A stretch of 55,597 nt of DNA from a virus. Location: positions 1-55,597 of the IMG/VR virus record IMGVR_UViG_3300014838_000025. One strand, 5' to 3'. Under the pieces are notes generated by a model, which had not been told where the DNA came from, searched no databases, and saw nothing but the letters and a program-made list of their open reading frames with translations. Below, piece by piece: positions 29,966 to 39,182 of the stretch. Positions within the stretch are counted from its first letter, which is position 1. Every line of letters begins with the position of its first letter. The position numbers and the translations under genes were made by a program.

Positions 29966-29994
29966 TAGCCCCGCCTGGCAGCGGGGTTTCTATT
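29966..29994. terminator. Terminator-like hairpin
   Basis: AGCCCCGC, loop, GCGGGGTT with TTCTATTTG on the plus strand. It lies between the structural operon (stop at 30054) and the 29913 gene. Confidence 0.5.
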
Positions 29995-30053
29995 TGTTGC
30001 TAAGTATAACCCGCGCTCGTCATTTCTAAACAAGAAGCCGTGCTAGATTTTGA

Positions 30054-31235
30054 CTACTGCGCCATCTCAGGATTAGAGTCCTCAATGATTCCTAAAATGA
30101 GTTTTGCGACCTTGCAGCCGAATTGGTATCTCGTTGCCCAGTACTTCGCAAGGCCGGGATTCCTCGCGTCTCCGTCCTTGGAGTAAGCAAACGAGAGCGT
30201 GCGGAACTTGATGGTCGGAAGAAATACATCCGGAAGAAGAAAACCGTCTGCCAGCCCCATCGTTTCCTCTTGCCTCTGCTGGTACACGACTTCACAGACA
30301 ACTGTATTATTCTGTCGAGGCCAGATGCCGAAGTTCTGAAGCGGAATCTTGTCACGGAAGTATGCCTGCGGCTGTATCGCCTGCTGCAGGGCCCAGCGGT
30401 AATCGTAGGAATCTAAGTTGCTCTGCGAAGTCTCCCTCAGCGGATACCCGCCTGTCGCAATTCGCATTGGAACCATGCAGTCGCTTGGCAAGGCCGTGTT
30501 CTGTTGCGTTGGCGCAACCGTCACGGATTCGTTGATTGCATAGACTAGGGGAACATCTGTCAGAAAATCATTGACGGCTGTGGACAGGTACACGATCATT
30601 TCCGCCTGAGTAAACAGCGGATCGGTCGGTTGCCGTACCGGGAACGTCGCTCCGACAATCGGTTCTCCGGCCACATGCGAATAAATGAAACTTGCCGTGA
30701 AACTCGTCCCCGGAACCGTTGCCGTAATCGTTACAACCTCGCCGTTCGCTCCCCGGACTCCGACAAGAATCTGCGCCCCTACATACATCGAATCGTCCCA
30801 CACCGCCACGACCTGAGTTCCAGACAAGATGCCGCCTACGGGAACTACAGTGTTGACTGGATTCTCAAATAACGAGTACCCTACGTCCGTCAAAATATCG
30901 TTTGCGATGAGGAATCCAACTCCAACCAGCGGAGCCGCAAACCCGCTCGTGACGACTATCGAACCAAAAGTCGTGACCGTCAGAAACCAGTTCACGCCGC
31001 CGCTAGTGAAAGGCAATGGAACGGCTGGAGGAATTGCAGGAGCGGCCACAGCCGTAGTCGTGATGGCTCCCAAGCTGGTAGCCCCCAGAGAAAACCAGTT
31101 TCCCAATCCATCGGTTAGCAACGTCAGCGCCGGAACAGGAACAGGGACCGACACTACCGTTGTCGTCAGTGCTCCCTGATTCGTGATTGTCAATCCGAAC
31201 CAATGTCCCGCCCCATCCGTAAGCAGAATTGCCAT
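30054..31235 (-). CDS. Structural protein with N-terminal triple repeat
   Basis: 393 residues from an ATG with AGGAAGAGG upstream. Residues about 3-95 contain three repeats of LLTDG..WF...T..GA.TTT type. The C-terminal 170 residues (ALPSDCMVPMRIA.., WALQQAIQPQAYFRDKI.., PTIKFRTLSFAYSKDG) resemble podovirus head-tail adaptor or tail proteins. Probably a connector with a decorated N-terminus. Confidence 0.65.
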   Translation of the reverse strand: MAILLTDGAGHWFGLTITNQGALTTTVVSVPVPVPALTLLTDGLGNWFSLGATSLGAITTTAVAAPAIPPAVPLPFTSGGVNWFLTVTTFGSIVVTSGFAAPLVGVGFLIANDILTDVGYSLFENPVNTVVPVGGILSGTQVVAVWDDSMYVGAQILVGVRGANGEVVTITATVPGTSFTASFIYSHVAGEPIVGATFPVRQPTDPLFTQAEMIVYLSTAVNDFLTDVPLVYAINESVTVAPTQQNTALPSDCMVPMRIATGGYPLRETSQSNLDSYDYRWALQQAIQPQAYFRDKIPLQNFGIWPRQNNTVVCEVVYQQRQEETMGLADGFLLPDVFLPTIKFRTLSFAYSKDGDARNPGLAKYWATRYQFGCKVAKLILGIIEDSNPEMAQ

Positions 31236-31249
31236 AGCCTCTTCCTAGT

Positions 31250-32890
31250 TTAGTTGCAGGTGCAAGCTCCCGCCGAAGATACAACGGTTGAACAGTATCC
31301 GATTACCACTGGCGGGCCTGCACTCTTAATGCACGCTGCCTGATTCACTGTGGGCGTTCCAACCGTGGGGATAGCTGACGCAGCCACCCCGCCATCCACG
31401 ATGCTGCCGTCGGCCGCAAACTTGGCGACGTTGCCGCTGGTTCCGGTGCCGTCACTCAACTGTATACGTCCACCTGTGCCATGATCTCCGGTAAGAGACG
31501 AAGGCAAAATAATGCCATTTGCGTTCGAGTAAGAACCGTTAAAAGTAGGTGCCCCCACATTAGTGATCCACCAATAGCAAACGGAATTCGCCACGTTTGT
31601 ACCGCATACCTCTACCTGAGAAGTGTTGGTATTTGGCGTGAGCAAAAAACCGTAAGGCCCAAGACCTTTGAATAATGCGCTGTTTATCGTGGAATTTGAA
31701 GATTCAATAGACCCCTGTGGAGAAACGAGAAATTTCCCAGAATAAACGCCGCCGCTCATGTTAGTGAAAGAATTTTGCGGAGAATACATGTGGAGAGTAG
31801 CTGTACTGCTGGTCGAGTTTACCAACTGAGCTACCGTCTCCGCAGATTTGTAATTCCCCCCCCAGATGTTGACATTCGGAGAGCCTCCAGAAATCAGTAT
31901 GAATTCCGTCCGGCCTGATGAGGCGAAGTCCTCCAACATTCCTCCCCCATACAAGTCAACCTCAAACGCCTGCTCAATTGTGAGAAAATCGGCCGTAGTC
32001 GCGCCCACTGGGTTTTCCCACCAACAACTGTAAAATGATACATTTACTCCGTAGGCACCACCGCCATTGATCGTGACTCCAGAGTTGTCGAAGCTGACTT
32101 TATCGAAAGTAATGATTAGCTCGCTGTCGGCAAGAAGATTAACATCGGAAGTGTTGAACCCAACCCACTGTGCAAAATATCCATTGGTGAATTTGATGTT
32201 CTCGCCGAAAAGTGTTAGTCCGGCAGGCATATATAGATTCGTTCCATTGTTCAGAAACGTGAATCCATCGAACGTATCGAGCCACGTATAGCCGCCAAAT
32301 GTGAGACCTGTACCAAACCCCGAAACTAGAAAATCAGAAAACTTGTTCTGAAAGGTAACATTTGAGGAACTCCCTCCAACAAAGAATCCGATTGTCGAGG
32401 TTGCCTTTCCCGGTCCCGCAAAACTACATCCATCCATTCCTCCACCCTGCCCCGCTGGAGTTCCTGGATCGAACGTGAACGCAGTTCCTGTTGTCGGTGT
32501 GTATGTGAGAGTAGTTGTTCCCCCTGGAGTAATCGGCATAACGCCCTTAGCACAGCGCAGAAATACTGGCTTTGATCCCCGAAGAAGAATTGGGGTGCTA
32601 TAGGAGTAGTTACCTGCTGGAACTTGAATCTCTCCTCCAGAAACAGCGCTGTTTGCGAGAATAGACGCATACGCTGCGTTGATTTTCGCGCCAATATCTG
32701 ACCCAGGAAATAGGGCAGCATTCAATATACCGTTCACGCTCTGCGCCGTCACTGTACCAGATAATCCAGCAGAGAACGTCTGAGGGGCAGTCCAAGTATT
32801 CGGGAGATCAAGCATCCCTGCGGTATGCGATTGGGCAAAGGTCGGAAGGGCCGAGAGACAGAAAACTAAGGCCAAGAGAATCTTTTTCAT
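31250..32890 (-). CDS. Secreted beta-helix protein (tailspike or surface-like)
   Basis: 546 residues. The N-terminus MKKILLALVFCLSALPTFAQ is a clear Sec signal peptide with an Ala-x-Ala cleavage site. The body is a right-handed beta-helix (pectate-lyase-like). The C-terminus with GNVAKFAADGSIVDGGV and a Cys-rich CSTVVSSAGACTCN end resembles surface proteins of Acidobacteriota. A signal peptide is unexpected on a virion protein. It may be host-derived, or exported to alter the cell surface. Confidence 0.75.
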   Translation of the reverse strand: MKKILLALVFCLSALPTFAQSHTAGMLDLPNTWTAPQTFSAGLSGTVTAQSVNGILNAALFPGSDIGAKINAAYASILANSAVSGGEIQVPAGNYSYSTPILLRGSKPVFLRCAKGVMPITPGGTTTLTYTPTTGTAFTFDPGTPAGQGGGMDGCSFAGPGKATSTIGFFVGGSSSNVTFQNKFSDFLVSGFGTGLTFGGYTWLDTFDGFTFLNNGTNLYMPAGLTLFGENIKFTNGYFAQWVGFNTSDVNLLADSELIITFDKVSFDNSGVTINGGGAYGVNVSFYSCWWENPVGATTADFLTIEQAFEVDLYGGGMLEDFASSGRTEFILISGGSPNVNIWGGNYKSAETVAQLVNSTSSTATLHMYSPQNSFTNMSGGVYSGKFLVSPQGSIESSNSTINSALFKGLGPYGFLLTPNTNTSQVEVCGTNVANSVCYWWITNVGAPTFNGSYSNANGIILPSSLTGDHGTGGRIQLSDGTGTSGNVAKFAADGSIVDGGVAASAIPTVGTPTVNQAACIKSAGPPVVIGYCSTVVSSAGACTCN

Positions 32891-32942
32891 GGTGCTCCTC
32901 TTGGCTTATTTTCACATCATGGGTTGGAAACTGCCACAGGAA

Positions 32943-33632
32943 TCAGACTACCTCACGCGGGTTCACCCGAGACTGCCCGCCAAAGGCTGCGGAGTATGTC
33001 AGAGAATCGACACGCTGCTGGAACAGGCTGAGGGATTTCACATCCTCAAGGTACTCTTGGAACACGGTCTCCGCTTCCTCGGCATCGACCCCACCTTCCT
33101 TCGCTCTCAAGGCCGCTGCCGCGTACTTACTCAACAGGCAAGTGAACTCATCTTGGAGGGGGATGACCTCAGAACCGCTGTACGGCCTCGCCTCGTTGAC
33201 AGGGCACTGAATGAAATCCATCGTCACCGTCGCTTCGGAAGCCAACTGCGGATATATCCCGAAGGCCGATACCCCAAGAGGGAACCAAGCAGTGATCTGA
33301 CTTCCCGGTGTAGCCTGCTGCCAAGCCAGATAATAATTATCTAGTCCAATCAGACTCGTCTTCCTGATCGCCCACGGCGCTCTCATTCGCAAGGCCGCGA
33401 TGACGCCTACAGGAATTCCAATAGCCGTGTTGTTTTGGAGAGAGAAGTACGTGGTATTCGCAGCCAAAGTTACGAGAACATTGTTTGCCTGCACTACGCC
33501 TGTAATCAGCGCGGCCTCAAACAGAGCATCGACCATTGCAACGTAGACTTCGCCTTGCAGGTTCCAAAAAACAGGTGGATCGGACTCCTCAATCCTTCCG
33601 AGCGTATCGGTTAACAAGTCCGACAAAATCAC
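32943..33632 (-). CDS. Head-tail adaptor-like protein
   Basis: 229 residues, helical N- and C-termini around a beta core (residues 45-140). The pattern PLQDEFTCLLSKYAAAALRAKEGGVDAEEAE, a stretch ending in long helices, is common in phage adaptor/connector proteins. It sits between tail and head genes. Confidence 0.65.
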   Translation of the reverse strand: MILSDLLTDTLGRIEESDPPVFWNLQGEVYVAMVDALFEAALITGVVQANNVLVTLAANTTYFSLQNNTAIGIPVGVIAALRMRAPWAIRKTSLIGLDNYYLAWQQATPGSQITAWFPLGVSAFGIYPQLASEATVTMDFIQCPVNEARPYSGSEVIPLQDEFTCLLSKYAAAALRAKEGGVDAEEAETVFQEYLEDVKSLSLFQQRVDSLTYSAAFGGQSRVNPREVV

Positions 33633-33642
33633 GTTGACTCCA

Positions 33643-34182
33643 TTACAGAACCACTGCCGCCATACAAACGTAGTCGCTGGCCGTTCCGATCATCCATCCA
33701 TCTTCGGTGCGGCAGATATTGTTGTTTCCCGGCCCATTGACCTCACGCCACTCGTTTGGGGTTCCTGCCGCCGCAACCTTCTGCAACTGACGGAAGGAGC
33801 TTCCACCTTTTACCGTCACGGTCTTGTCCGTGCCAAGCCAAACCGTTCCTGCATTTCCATCTACGGCCTGAATCTGGACATCCAAAACCGCAAGAGACAG
33901 TTGAACCAAGGCTCCAATCGCGTGCGTGTTTGTCACCATCCCGCCTTCAGAGATGCAGTTCAAAACCGTCGCAGAAGCAATCTTGCTGACAAGCAGCAAG
34001 TCCTGATTCGATTGGCCGGGATCAAGATAGATGCGGTCTCCAACCTTGTACCGAGTTGTAGAGGCCACAGTGACAGGAATGACTCCGTTTCCCTGCGGAA
34101 GCCCTACCGCTGCCGTCAGAACATCCCCAAACCACGGCTGCGCTGCCCCGGTGAGGGTTACAACTCCCCAAGATCGAATCAC
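33643..34182 (-). CDS. Structural protein
   Basis: 179 residues, beta-rich, with a segment around RYKVGDRIYLDPGQSNQD that resembles phage virion decoration or connector domains. Start GTG 34182 overlaps the upstream TGA (GTGA). Confidence 0.55.
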   Translation of the reverse strand: MIRSWGVVTLTGAAQPWFGDVLTAAVGLPQGNGVIPVTVASTTRYKVGDRIYLDPGQSNQDLLLVSKIASATVLNCISEGGMVTNTHAIGALVQLSLAVLDVQIQAVDGNAGTVWLGTDKTVTVKGGSSFRQLQKVAAAGTPNEWREVNGPGNNNICRTEDGWMIGTASDYVCMAAVVL

Positions 34183-34403
34183 GATTGACCATCCTTTCCG
34201 GCAATCGAAGGCCGATTCCCCGGCTTAGGAACTTCAAACGTACACTCGCCGTTCCCCGCATTCAGATGATTCCATTTACTCATGCACGGCTTCAAATCGT
34301 GCTCCGTGCTGCGCGGGATCGAATTGCTCATCCCCAAGTCTGGGTTGGGCGACTGGAACCGCTCCTGTCTCGCTATCGGCATCTCAGAACTTTGCTTTTT
34401 CAT
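34179..34403 (-). CDS. Hypothetical small protein
   Basis: 74 residues from ATG 34403 (ATGA overlap). Pro- and Asn-rich, no motif. Confidence 0.5.
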   Translation of the reverse strand: MKKQSSEMPIARQERFQSPNPDLGMSNSIPRSTEHDLKPCMSKWNHLNAGNGECTFEVPKPGNRPSIAGKDGQS

Positions 34404-34675
34404 CGGTCCCAATTCCTTTGGTCGTTGTTAGCGACACAATTCGAAACTCCGTATTGCTTCTCTAACTGCCTCATGTGGGCAAGGCTTTTGACTTTGACAG
34501 GAGTTCCGTCCAGATGCGTCGTCGTGAAGTTCCACAAGTCTTTACATGTCTGTGACGTTCCAACGGTTCGGCTGCACGGCTTGCAGTACCACTTGCCATC
34601 AACCAACCTAAACTCGCCGCCGCGATGTTCGGTGTGAAGGGGACAGGTTTCGTTAGCGCAAAACATTTTTTCCAT
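34400..34675 (-). CDS. Zinc-binding phage protein
   Basis: 91 residues. CANETC and CKPCS pairs, then a helical C-terminus (SLAHMRQLEKQYG). It is coupled to the downstream gene. Confidence 0.65.
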   Translation of the reverse strand: MEKMFCANETCPLHTEHRGGEFRLVDGKWYCKPCSRTVGTSQTCKDLWNFTTTHLDGTPVKVKSLAHMRQLEKQYGVSNCVANNDQRNWDR

Positions 34676-34707
34676 AAAGAGATTATCGGCGGATTCAAAA
34701 AGTGCCG

Positions 34708-35346
34708 CTACTGCAATCTTGTTTTGAATCTCTGGAATCGAGAATCTGGAGGTTCAAGCCATCTCTCTTCCGGCCAACCCTTGTTGATTCTCTTTTCTAA
34801 AGTATTTCGACGAATCCCAGATTCCTCTGCCCACGCTGAAAGACATTGAGAACGTCCGTTAATCGTCACTATAACGTTCCATCTTGTATTTCTCTGCTGT
34901 TCTTTTCGAGTGGCCCAGTGGCAATTCCCTGGTTCATAGTTCCCATCGTTATTGATTCTATCGATTGTGTGAAGTGGTGTTGGGCGCGGCCCCATATCCG
35001 ACTCAAAGTTTTTGTATCCATCGTCCCCTATCCATCGATCACAAACCGTAATGCCGCGAGCACCATATCTCTGGTAATGTTCGTTCTCTTGGTTATAGCA
35101 TCTGTGCTTCATTCCCCTCCATATGCTATGTATCGGGTTTTCTTCTACCCAGTCCTTATACATTTCTATTACTTTATCTGGATGAGACTCCCGATACTCT
35201 TTCTGTTTCTTTTGATACCTTTCTCGATTATTATTGATCCATTGGCGATTACTTTCATTCTCCTCAGATTTCCTTGATAAGTATCTTTTTCTTCTACAAA
35301 TTGGACAACTTGTGATTTCATATTGGTGCCCTTTTCTGCAAACTTT
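34708..35346 (-). CDS. HNH homing endonuclease with DNA-binding C-terminus
   Basis: 212 residues from ATG 35346 with AGGAGGA upstream. CRKGH and CPICRRK make an N-terminal zinc knuckle. RYGARGITVCDRW and then TIDRINNDGNYEPGNCHWAT are hallmarks of phage HNH nucleases. The C-terminus (GIRRNTLEKRINKGW) is a NUMOD-type HTH. It interrupts the structural operon as a free-standing mobile gene. Confidence 0.88.
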   Translation of the reverse strand, partial: KVCRKGHQYEITSCPICRRKRYLSRKSEENESNRQWINNNRERYQKKQKEYRESHPDKVIEMYKDWVEENPIHSIWRGMKHRCYNQENEHYQRYGARGITVCDRWIGDDGYKNFESDMGPRPTPLHTIDRINNDGNYEPGNCHWATRKEQQRNTRWNVIVTINGRSQCLSAWAEESGIRRNTLEKRINKGWPEERWLEPPDSRFQRFKTRLQ

Positions 35347-35396
35347 CATGGTTCCTCCTGCTACAAGGATACCACTGGTGTCAAGCCAAAACAAAA

Positions 35397-36380
35397 TCAT
35401 GAATCGTGTGATTGCGACCAATTCGCCCCGCCTACATAATCAGAAGATTCTTCGTAATTCCAAGACACGTCACGCTGATCGAGAGCGTTGTCAGCATTCG
35501 ACATTCCTTCCATGTCTCGATTGAATTGCGCTAATTTCTGTCCAGCTACAGCTAAAGCCGTGGCTGGATCGTAGTAAGTATTCTGTTTCGGCCTGTACAT
35601 CAAGGCTTGAGAAACTGCACCCGTCACGATTACATCAGAGCGAATGAATGCTACCGGAGCATCCGTATCCAACTGCATGTCGGGCGGCTGCGTGTAAGCC
35701 TCAAATGGGAAAACCTGCTGCTGGAAAGGGCTAGGCCAGATTTCAATTTGGTACTGCCCACTCGGAGTAGGAGCGCGAGGAATAAAGTGCGTTGACCATC
35801 CGAGATAAGTACGCCAGGTGTCCTCGACATTCAGCGTCTCGACAGGCTGGCCGATAATCATGCTCCATCCCATCATTTGATTCACGGCCCAAAGGATGTA
35901 TTTGATGTTCCCATCCATAGCAAAGTAGGCCGAAAGGATCATGTACCCAGCCGTCTGTGTGTTTCCGGCAAAGGGAAAGTCGATCACCATCGTCTGTGCT
36001 GACACGTTAACGGAAATGATTGTGGCGTAGGGATACGTGAAATTGATTCTGAACTGCTGTCCGACCAAACTAGGCGTCCACGAAGTTCCGATGCCGACAA
36101 CTGTGTTGCTTCCACGCGTTACCGTGCAGGTTCCCGTCGAATAGGGAGCCGGGACCGCGATCTGTCCTCTCACCTTCAACCCGTACCACATCCTCGAATC
36201 CACGATGGAACGGTACACATTGTTTAACATCCTCAAGGCGGTCTGCGGGTCGAGTGAAGGATTCCAGCCACACACTTCCCGAATCATCTGACCAGCGTTT
36301 AACTGCGTGACATAAGCCTGATTGAACGGGGAGCTACCCTGCTGGTTGGGGAATTGCGGATTGGAATATACGACTGGCAT
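35397..36380 (-). CDS. Tail tubular A / connector-like protein
   Basis: 327 residues. The N-terminal helical part (REVCGWNPSLDPQTALRMLNN), a central beta domain and the C-terminal segment with PPDMQLDTDAPVAFIRSDV fit podovirus tail accessory (gp4/gp11-type) proteins. It is coupled to the 36380-36547 gene by TAATG. Confidence 0.65.
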   Translation of the reverse strand: MPVVYSNPQFPNQQGSSPFNQAYVTQLNAGQMIREVCGWNPSLDPQTALRMLNNVYRSIVDSRMWYGLKVRGQIAVPAPYSTGTCTVTRGSNTVVGIGTSWTPSLVGQQFRINFTYPYATIISVNVSAQTMVIDFPFAGNTQTAGYMILSAYFAMDGNIKYILWAVNQMMGWSMIIGQPVETLNVEDTWRTYLGWSTHFIPRAPTPSGQYQIEIWPSPFQQQVFPFEAYTQPPDMQLDTDAPVAFIRSDVIVTGAVSQALMYRPKQNTYYDPATALAVAGQKLAQFNRDMEGMSNADNALDQRDVSWNYEESSDYVGGANWSQSHDS

Positions 36381-36547
36381 TAGTTCCTCCCGCGAGACCG
36401 CTTCGCCTTGCGCTTCCTGCCGCCTACAGCACGCGCTTTGGCAAGGTCGGCAGGGTTATCCTTCACCCGGCCCTTAGATGCCTCTCTGACGGCCTTCCGG
36501 TCCTTCGACTTCTCCGCTGGTGTCACACGGCGCATATCGTCATCCAT
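36380..36547 (-). CDS. 55-residue very basic protein
   Basis: ATG 36547 with GGGAGAG upstream, stop overlapping the next ATG. Nearly one third of residues are Lys or Arg, ending GGRKRKAKRSRGRN. Probably nucleic-acid binding, perhaps packaged. Confidence 0.65.
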   Translation of the reverse strand: MDDDMRRVTPAEKSKDRKAVREASKGRVKDNPADLAKARAVGGRKRKAKRSRGRN

Positions 36548-36548
36548 G

Positions 36549-36884
36549 TCAGTCTCTCCCGCTTGCTTTCATCCTCATCTTCGACTTCCGCATCATCTTC
36601 TCAACCCGCTTGACCTTGCCGCGAGGGATAACACGCTCTCCCTTGTGCAGTCGGGCTAAACCAGTCTTGCGAGTTTTGCCGCCGCGTTTGAAACTGACTG
36701 GCCCGATCCGAGACGATGCCTCTTCCGCAGAACGGTCCATCATCGACTGCCCGCTTGACGACATACTCTTTCCGGCAGCACCTAACGCACTAGCACCCTT
36801 GCTATCCTTCCAGCGGCCTTTGTCCTTTGCCGGAGCATCAGACTTATGGGAATCGGCACTCATTGGATCGTTTGTATCTGGCAT
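36549..36884 (-). CDS. Basic, low-complexity virion-region protein
   Basis: 111 residues from ATG 36884 (GGAGG upstream). A Ser/Ala/Lys-rich first half is followed by KGERVIPRGKVKRVEKMMRK. Role unknown. Confidence 0.6.
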   Translation of the reverse strand: MPDTNDPMSADSHKSDAPAKDKGRWKDSKGASALGAAGKSMSSSGQSMMDRSAEEASSRIGPVSFKRGGKTRKTGLARLHKGERVIPRGKVKRVEKMMRKSKMRMKASGRD

Positions 36885-36952
36885 CACAGCCTCCAAAACA
36901 AGAGGGATGGTCTCAGTGACCACCCCTCCCGGTTAGTCGCCCCGCGAAGAGC

Positions 36953-37294
36953 TTAGTAGCCTACAACCAACAGTTCAAACGTGTACGCTGCAAGGTTCGT
37001 GTTTGCATTTGCTTCCGGGGAAGCACTGTTCGAAGACGAGTCTGCAAAGACCTGCAACTTCGAAGTAGTTGGATTCCAGACCGGAGTCCACCCACCTTGA
37101 CCGCCAACGGGCCAAACAAACAATACCTTCGCAATACCCACGTTCCCTGTGGTTTCAGTCGTGCCAGCGATACCCGTAATGTTGTATCCGCCTGTCGCGT
37201 AGTCGGAGATGGCGGGTTGGAGATTGACTAGCTCCGACCTCCACTTTCCGAGAACATTGTCACCGTCAAGGACTTTCGTTAGCGTGAATGCCAT
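36953..37294 (-). CDS. Small capsid-associated protein
   Basis: 113 residues, beta-rich, no Cys. It has the size and place, just after the coat genes, of a head decoration or fibre-like protein. Confidence 0.55.
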   Translation of the reverse strand: MAFTLTKVLDGDNVLGKWRSELVNLQPAISDYATGGYNITGIAGTTETTGNVGIAKVLFVWPVGGQGGWTPVWNPTTSKLQVFADSSSNSASPEANANTNLAAYTFELLVVGY

Positions 37295-37306
37295 TGTCAG
37301 TCCTCC

Positions 37307-38008
37307 TTAGAAGTTGTCGCAGCCAACAAGAACATCGCAGTAGTTTGTGCTAACCAATGCGGTGAGTTGCCGACCGAACGGCTGATACGTTGTGGTCGAA
37401 CCCGCAGCAATCGAGTTCGAGCTAAGGGTGCCCGCAGCCGGAACAATCCACGAACCAATACCGGGATTCGACGTGCCTGAGCAGTACACTCCCTTCAGGT
37501 ATCCAGCCACCTGAATGAGAATGAATGAACCAAGCAGTGCCGCAGCAGTCAAAGCAGTGCCGCCTAGTCCATATCCCGTAGCAGTATTCAATAGCATGTA
37601 GCCTGCCGGGAACGCCAAGCCAAGCGTTGTTCCGCCGATTCCTTCGGTTGTGATTCCGGTTACGGTCGTGAACGTGTTGTCTGTCCAGTACACCGGAGCC
37701 GGACCCGCCGCCGTCGTCAAGTTCGCGGTCGTAATTGCCGATGCTGGCGAATACTGAACCAAAATGTAAATTGCTTGCGAACCCGAAGCATTGGCCGCAG
37801 CATAGCTAGTCGGATAGGTTGCACCGACGAGTGCCGAACCCGGAGTCGTTCCACTCTGAGGGGTCACTCCGATATACCGCTGTCCGAGAATTTGATTTTC
37901 ACCAATCCCCGCATACGGCGCTAGGCCGAGTGTGGGATTGTACAAGTAGGTCGCCACGTTCCCTGTGTCGATCTGGAGAAGTTGGTTGCTTGGATTGAAA
38001 ATCGCCAT
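37307..38008 (-). CDS. Structural protein after the capsid gene
   Basis: 233 residues, Gly/Ala/Thr-rich beta protein. It follows the major capsid gene by 18 bases. Possibly a decoration protein. Confidence 0.6.
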   Translation of the reverse strand: MAIFNPSNQLLQIDTGNVATYLYNPTLGLAPYAGIGENQILGQRYIGVTPQSGTTPGSALVGATYPTSYAAANASGSQAIYILVQYSPASAITTANLTTAAGPAPVYWTDNTFTTVTGITTEGIGGTTLGLAFPAGYMLLNTATGYGLGGTALTAAALLGSFILIQVAGYLKGVYCSGTSNPGIGSWIVPAAGTLSSNSIAAGSTTTYQPFGRQLTALVSTNYCDVLVGCDNF

Positions 38009-38026
38009 TCTATTCTCTCCTTTCGC

Positions 38027-39016
38027 TCACAGAGCCGAGAATACGAGACGGAACATCAGTCTCGGGGCTGACACAACAAGGTTTCCGGCGAAGAAATACT
38101 GACCAGCAACGTCGTCGGAATTCTGCGCTTCCTTCCATCCCGAGAAGCCAAACTGGTACTTCGGAATGTCGGAAACGTAGAGGTAGATGTACGAAGTATT
38201 CAATCCGTAGATCGGATACCCGGTCGTCAGCAAAACGGGCATGTACTGGTCAACCACAACCTGAGCGCCGTTCCAGAAGAAACTACGGAAGCCAATATGC
38301 ACGTCCGAGGTTTCGTCATTGAATCGCTGCTGCGGTTGCAGTTTGCTCCAGAACGCATCCCACACTGGCTGAGTCGTTACCAGCATGTCCGGCTTTTCTT
38401 GGCCGAACCATGCCGATCCGAAAGCCGTCTGCACCGCGCCTAGAGAAAAGGCCGCTGGTGCAGCGTAGTAAGAGTTGATGCCGTTGTTCGCTCCGGTCGC
38501 AATGTCAGCGCGGTTGATGCCGCCGTAGGCTGCGTAGTTCGTTCCATCGTCAATGGCTTCCGTAAAACCGTCAAGGTCGATGGTTGAATTCAGAGACGAA
38601 CCCGCCGATGGCGTGTCGCCACCGTCACCGTAAAGATTCACGCCAAGTAGCTTTGCCATCTTGCCCGAAGCGTTAATCATCTTCGAGGCAACAAAGCTCA
38701 TGGCGGCTGCACTGCCACGGTTGAGAATCTGATCCTGCCCGTAGATCGACACGTTCACGTAGTAGTTCTTGATTTTGAACTGCAACGCTGTGTCGGTTTC
38801 TACTGCGGAAACATCAAATGCTTGCCCGCGCTGGTACGCTCCACCTTTCAGTTCGGCGTACATAATGTTGTGCATGATCGTCCGACCACCCGTGAACTCG
38901 AACTTCCGCTTGGTCTTCAACCGAGTCAGAACAGGGCTGTTCTTGTACACGTTGTCCGTCAGGTACGGAACAATCATGTCGTTCGTTTTTCCCGTGATAT
39001 CGTTCCACGTAAGCAT
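38027..39016 (-). CDS. Major capsid protein
   Basis: 329 residues. The N-terminal helices, the E-loop-like segment around KRKFEFTGGRTIMHNIMY, the central P-domain-type helix and the C-terminal QYFFAGNLVVSAPRLMF suggest an HK97-like coat fold. It lies after the scaffold gene in the standard head order. Confidence 0.78.
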   Translation of the reverse strand: MLTWNDITGKTNDMIVPYLTDNVYKNSPVLTRLKTKRKFEFTGGRTIMHNIMYAELKGGAYQRGQAFDVSAVETDTALQFKIKNYYVNVSIYGQDQILNRGSAAAMSFVASKMINASGKMAKLLGVNLYGDGGDTPSAGSSLNSTIDLDGFTEAIDDGTNYAAYGGINRADIATGANNGINSYYAAPAAFSLGAVQTAFGSAWFGQEKPDMLVTTQPVWDAFWSKLQPQQRFNDETSDVHIGFRSFFWNGAQVVVDQYMPVLLTTGYPIYGLNTSYIYLYVSDIPKYQFGFSGWKEAQNSDDVAGQYFFAGNLVVSAPRLMFRLVFSAL

Positions 39017-39182
39017 AAGTAGTTTCCTTTGTTGAACTTAACTGTCGGCTTTCACCGTTTCCTCAAGCTCAATCGGACTCTGCTCACATGGCTTTCCGAC
39101 TGACTTGTTCCCTGTCAACCTCTAGTGGCTCTGCTCCTCGGCTTCCACTCGGTCTACAGTTGCGGGTGCTTCGGGGTTCCGC

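Noticed and set aside
39017-39182. A possible small gene between capsid and scaffold
   Set aside because: No frame with a start, ribosome site and convincing length. Probably untranslated spacer.
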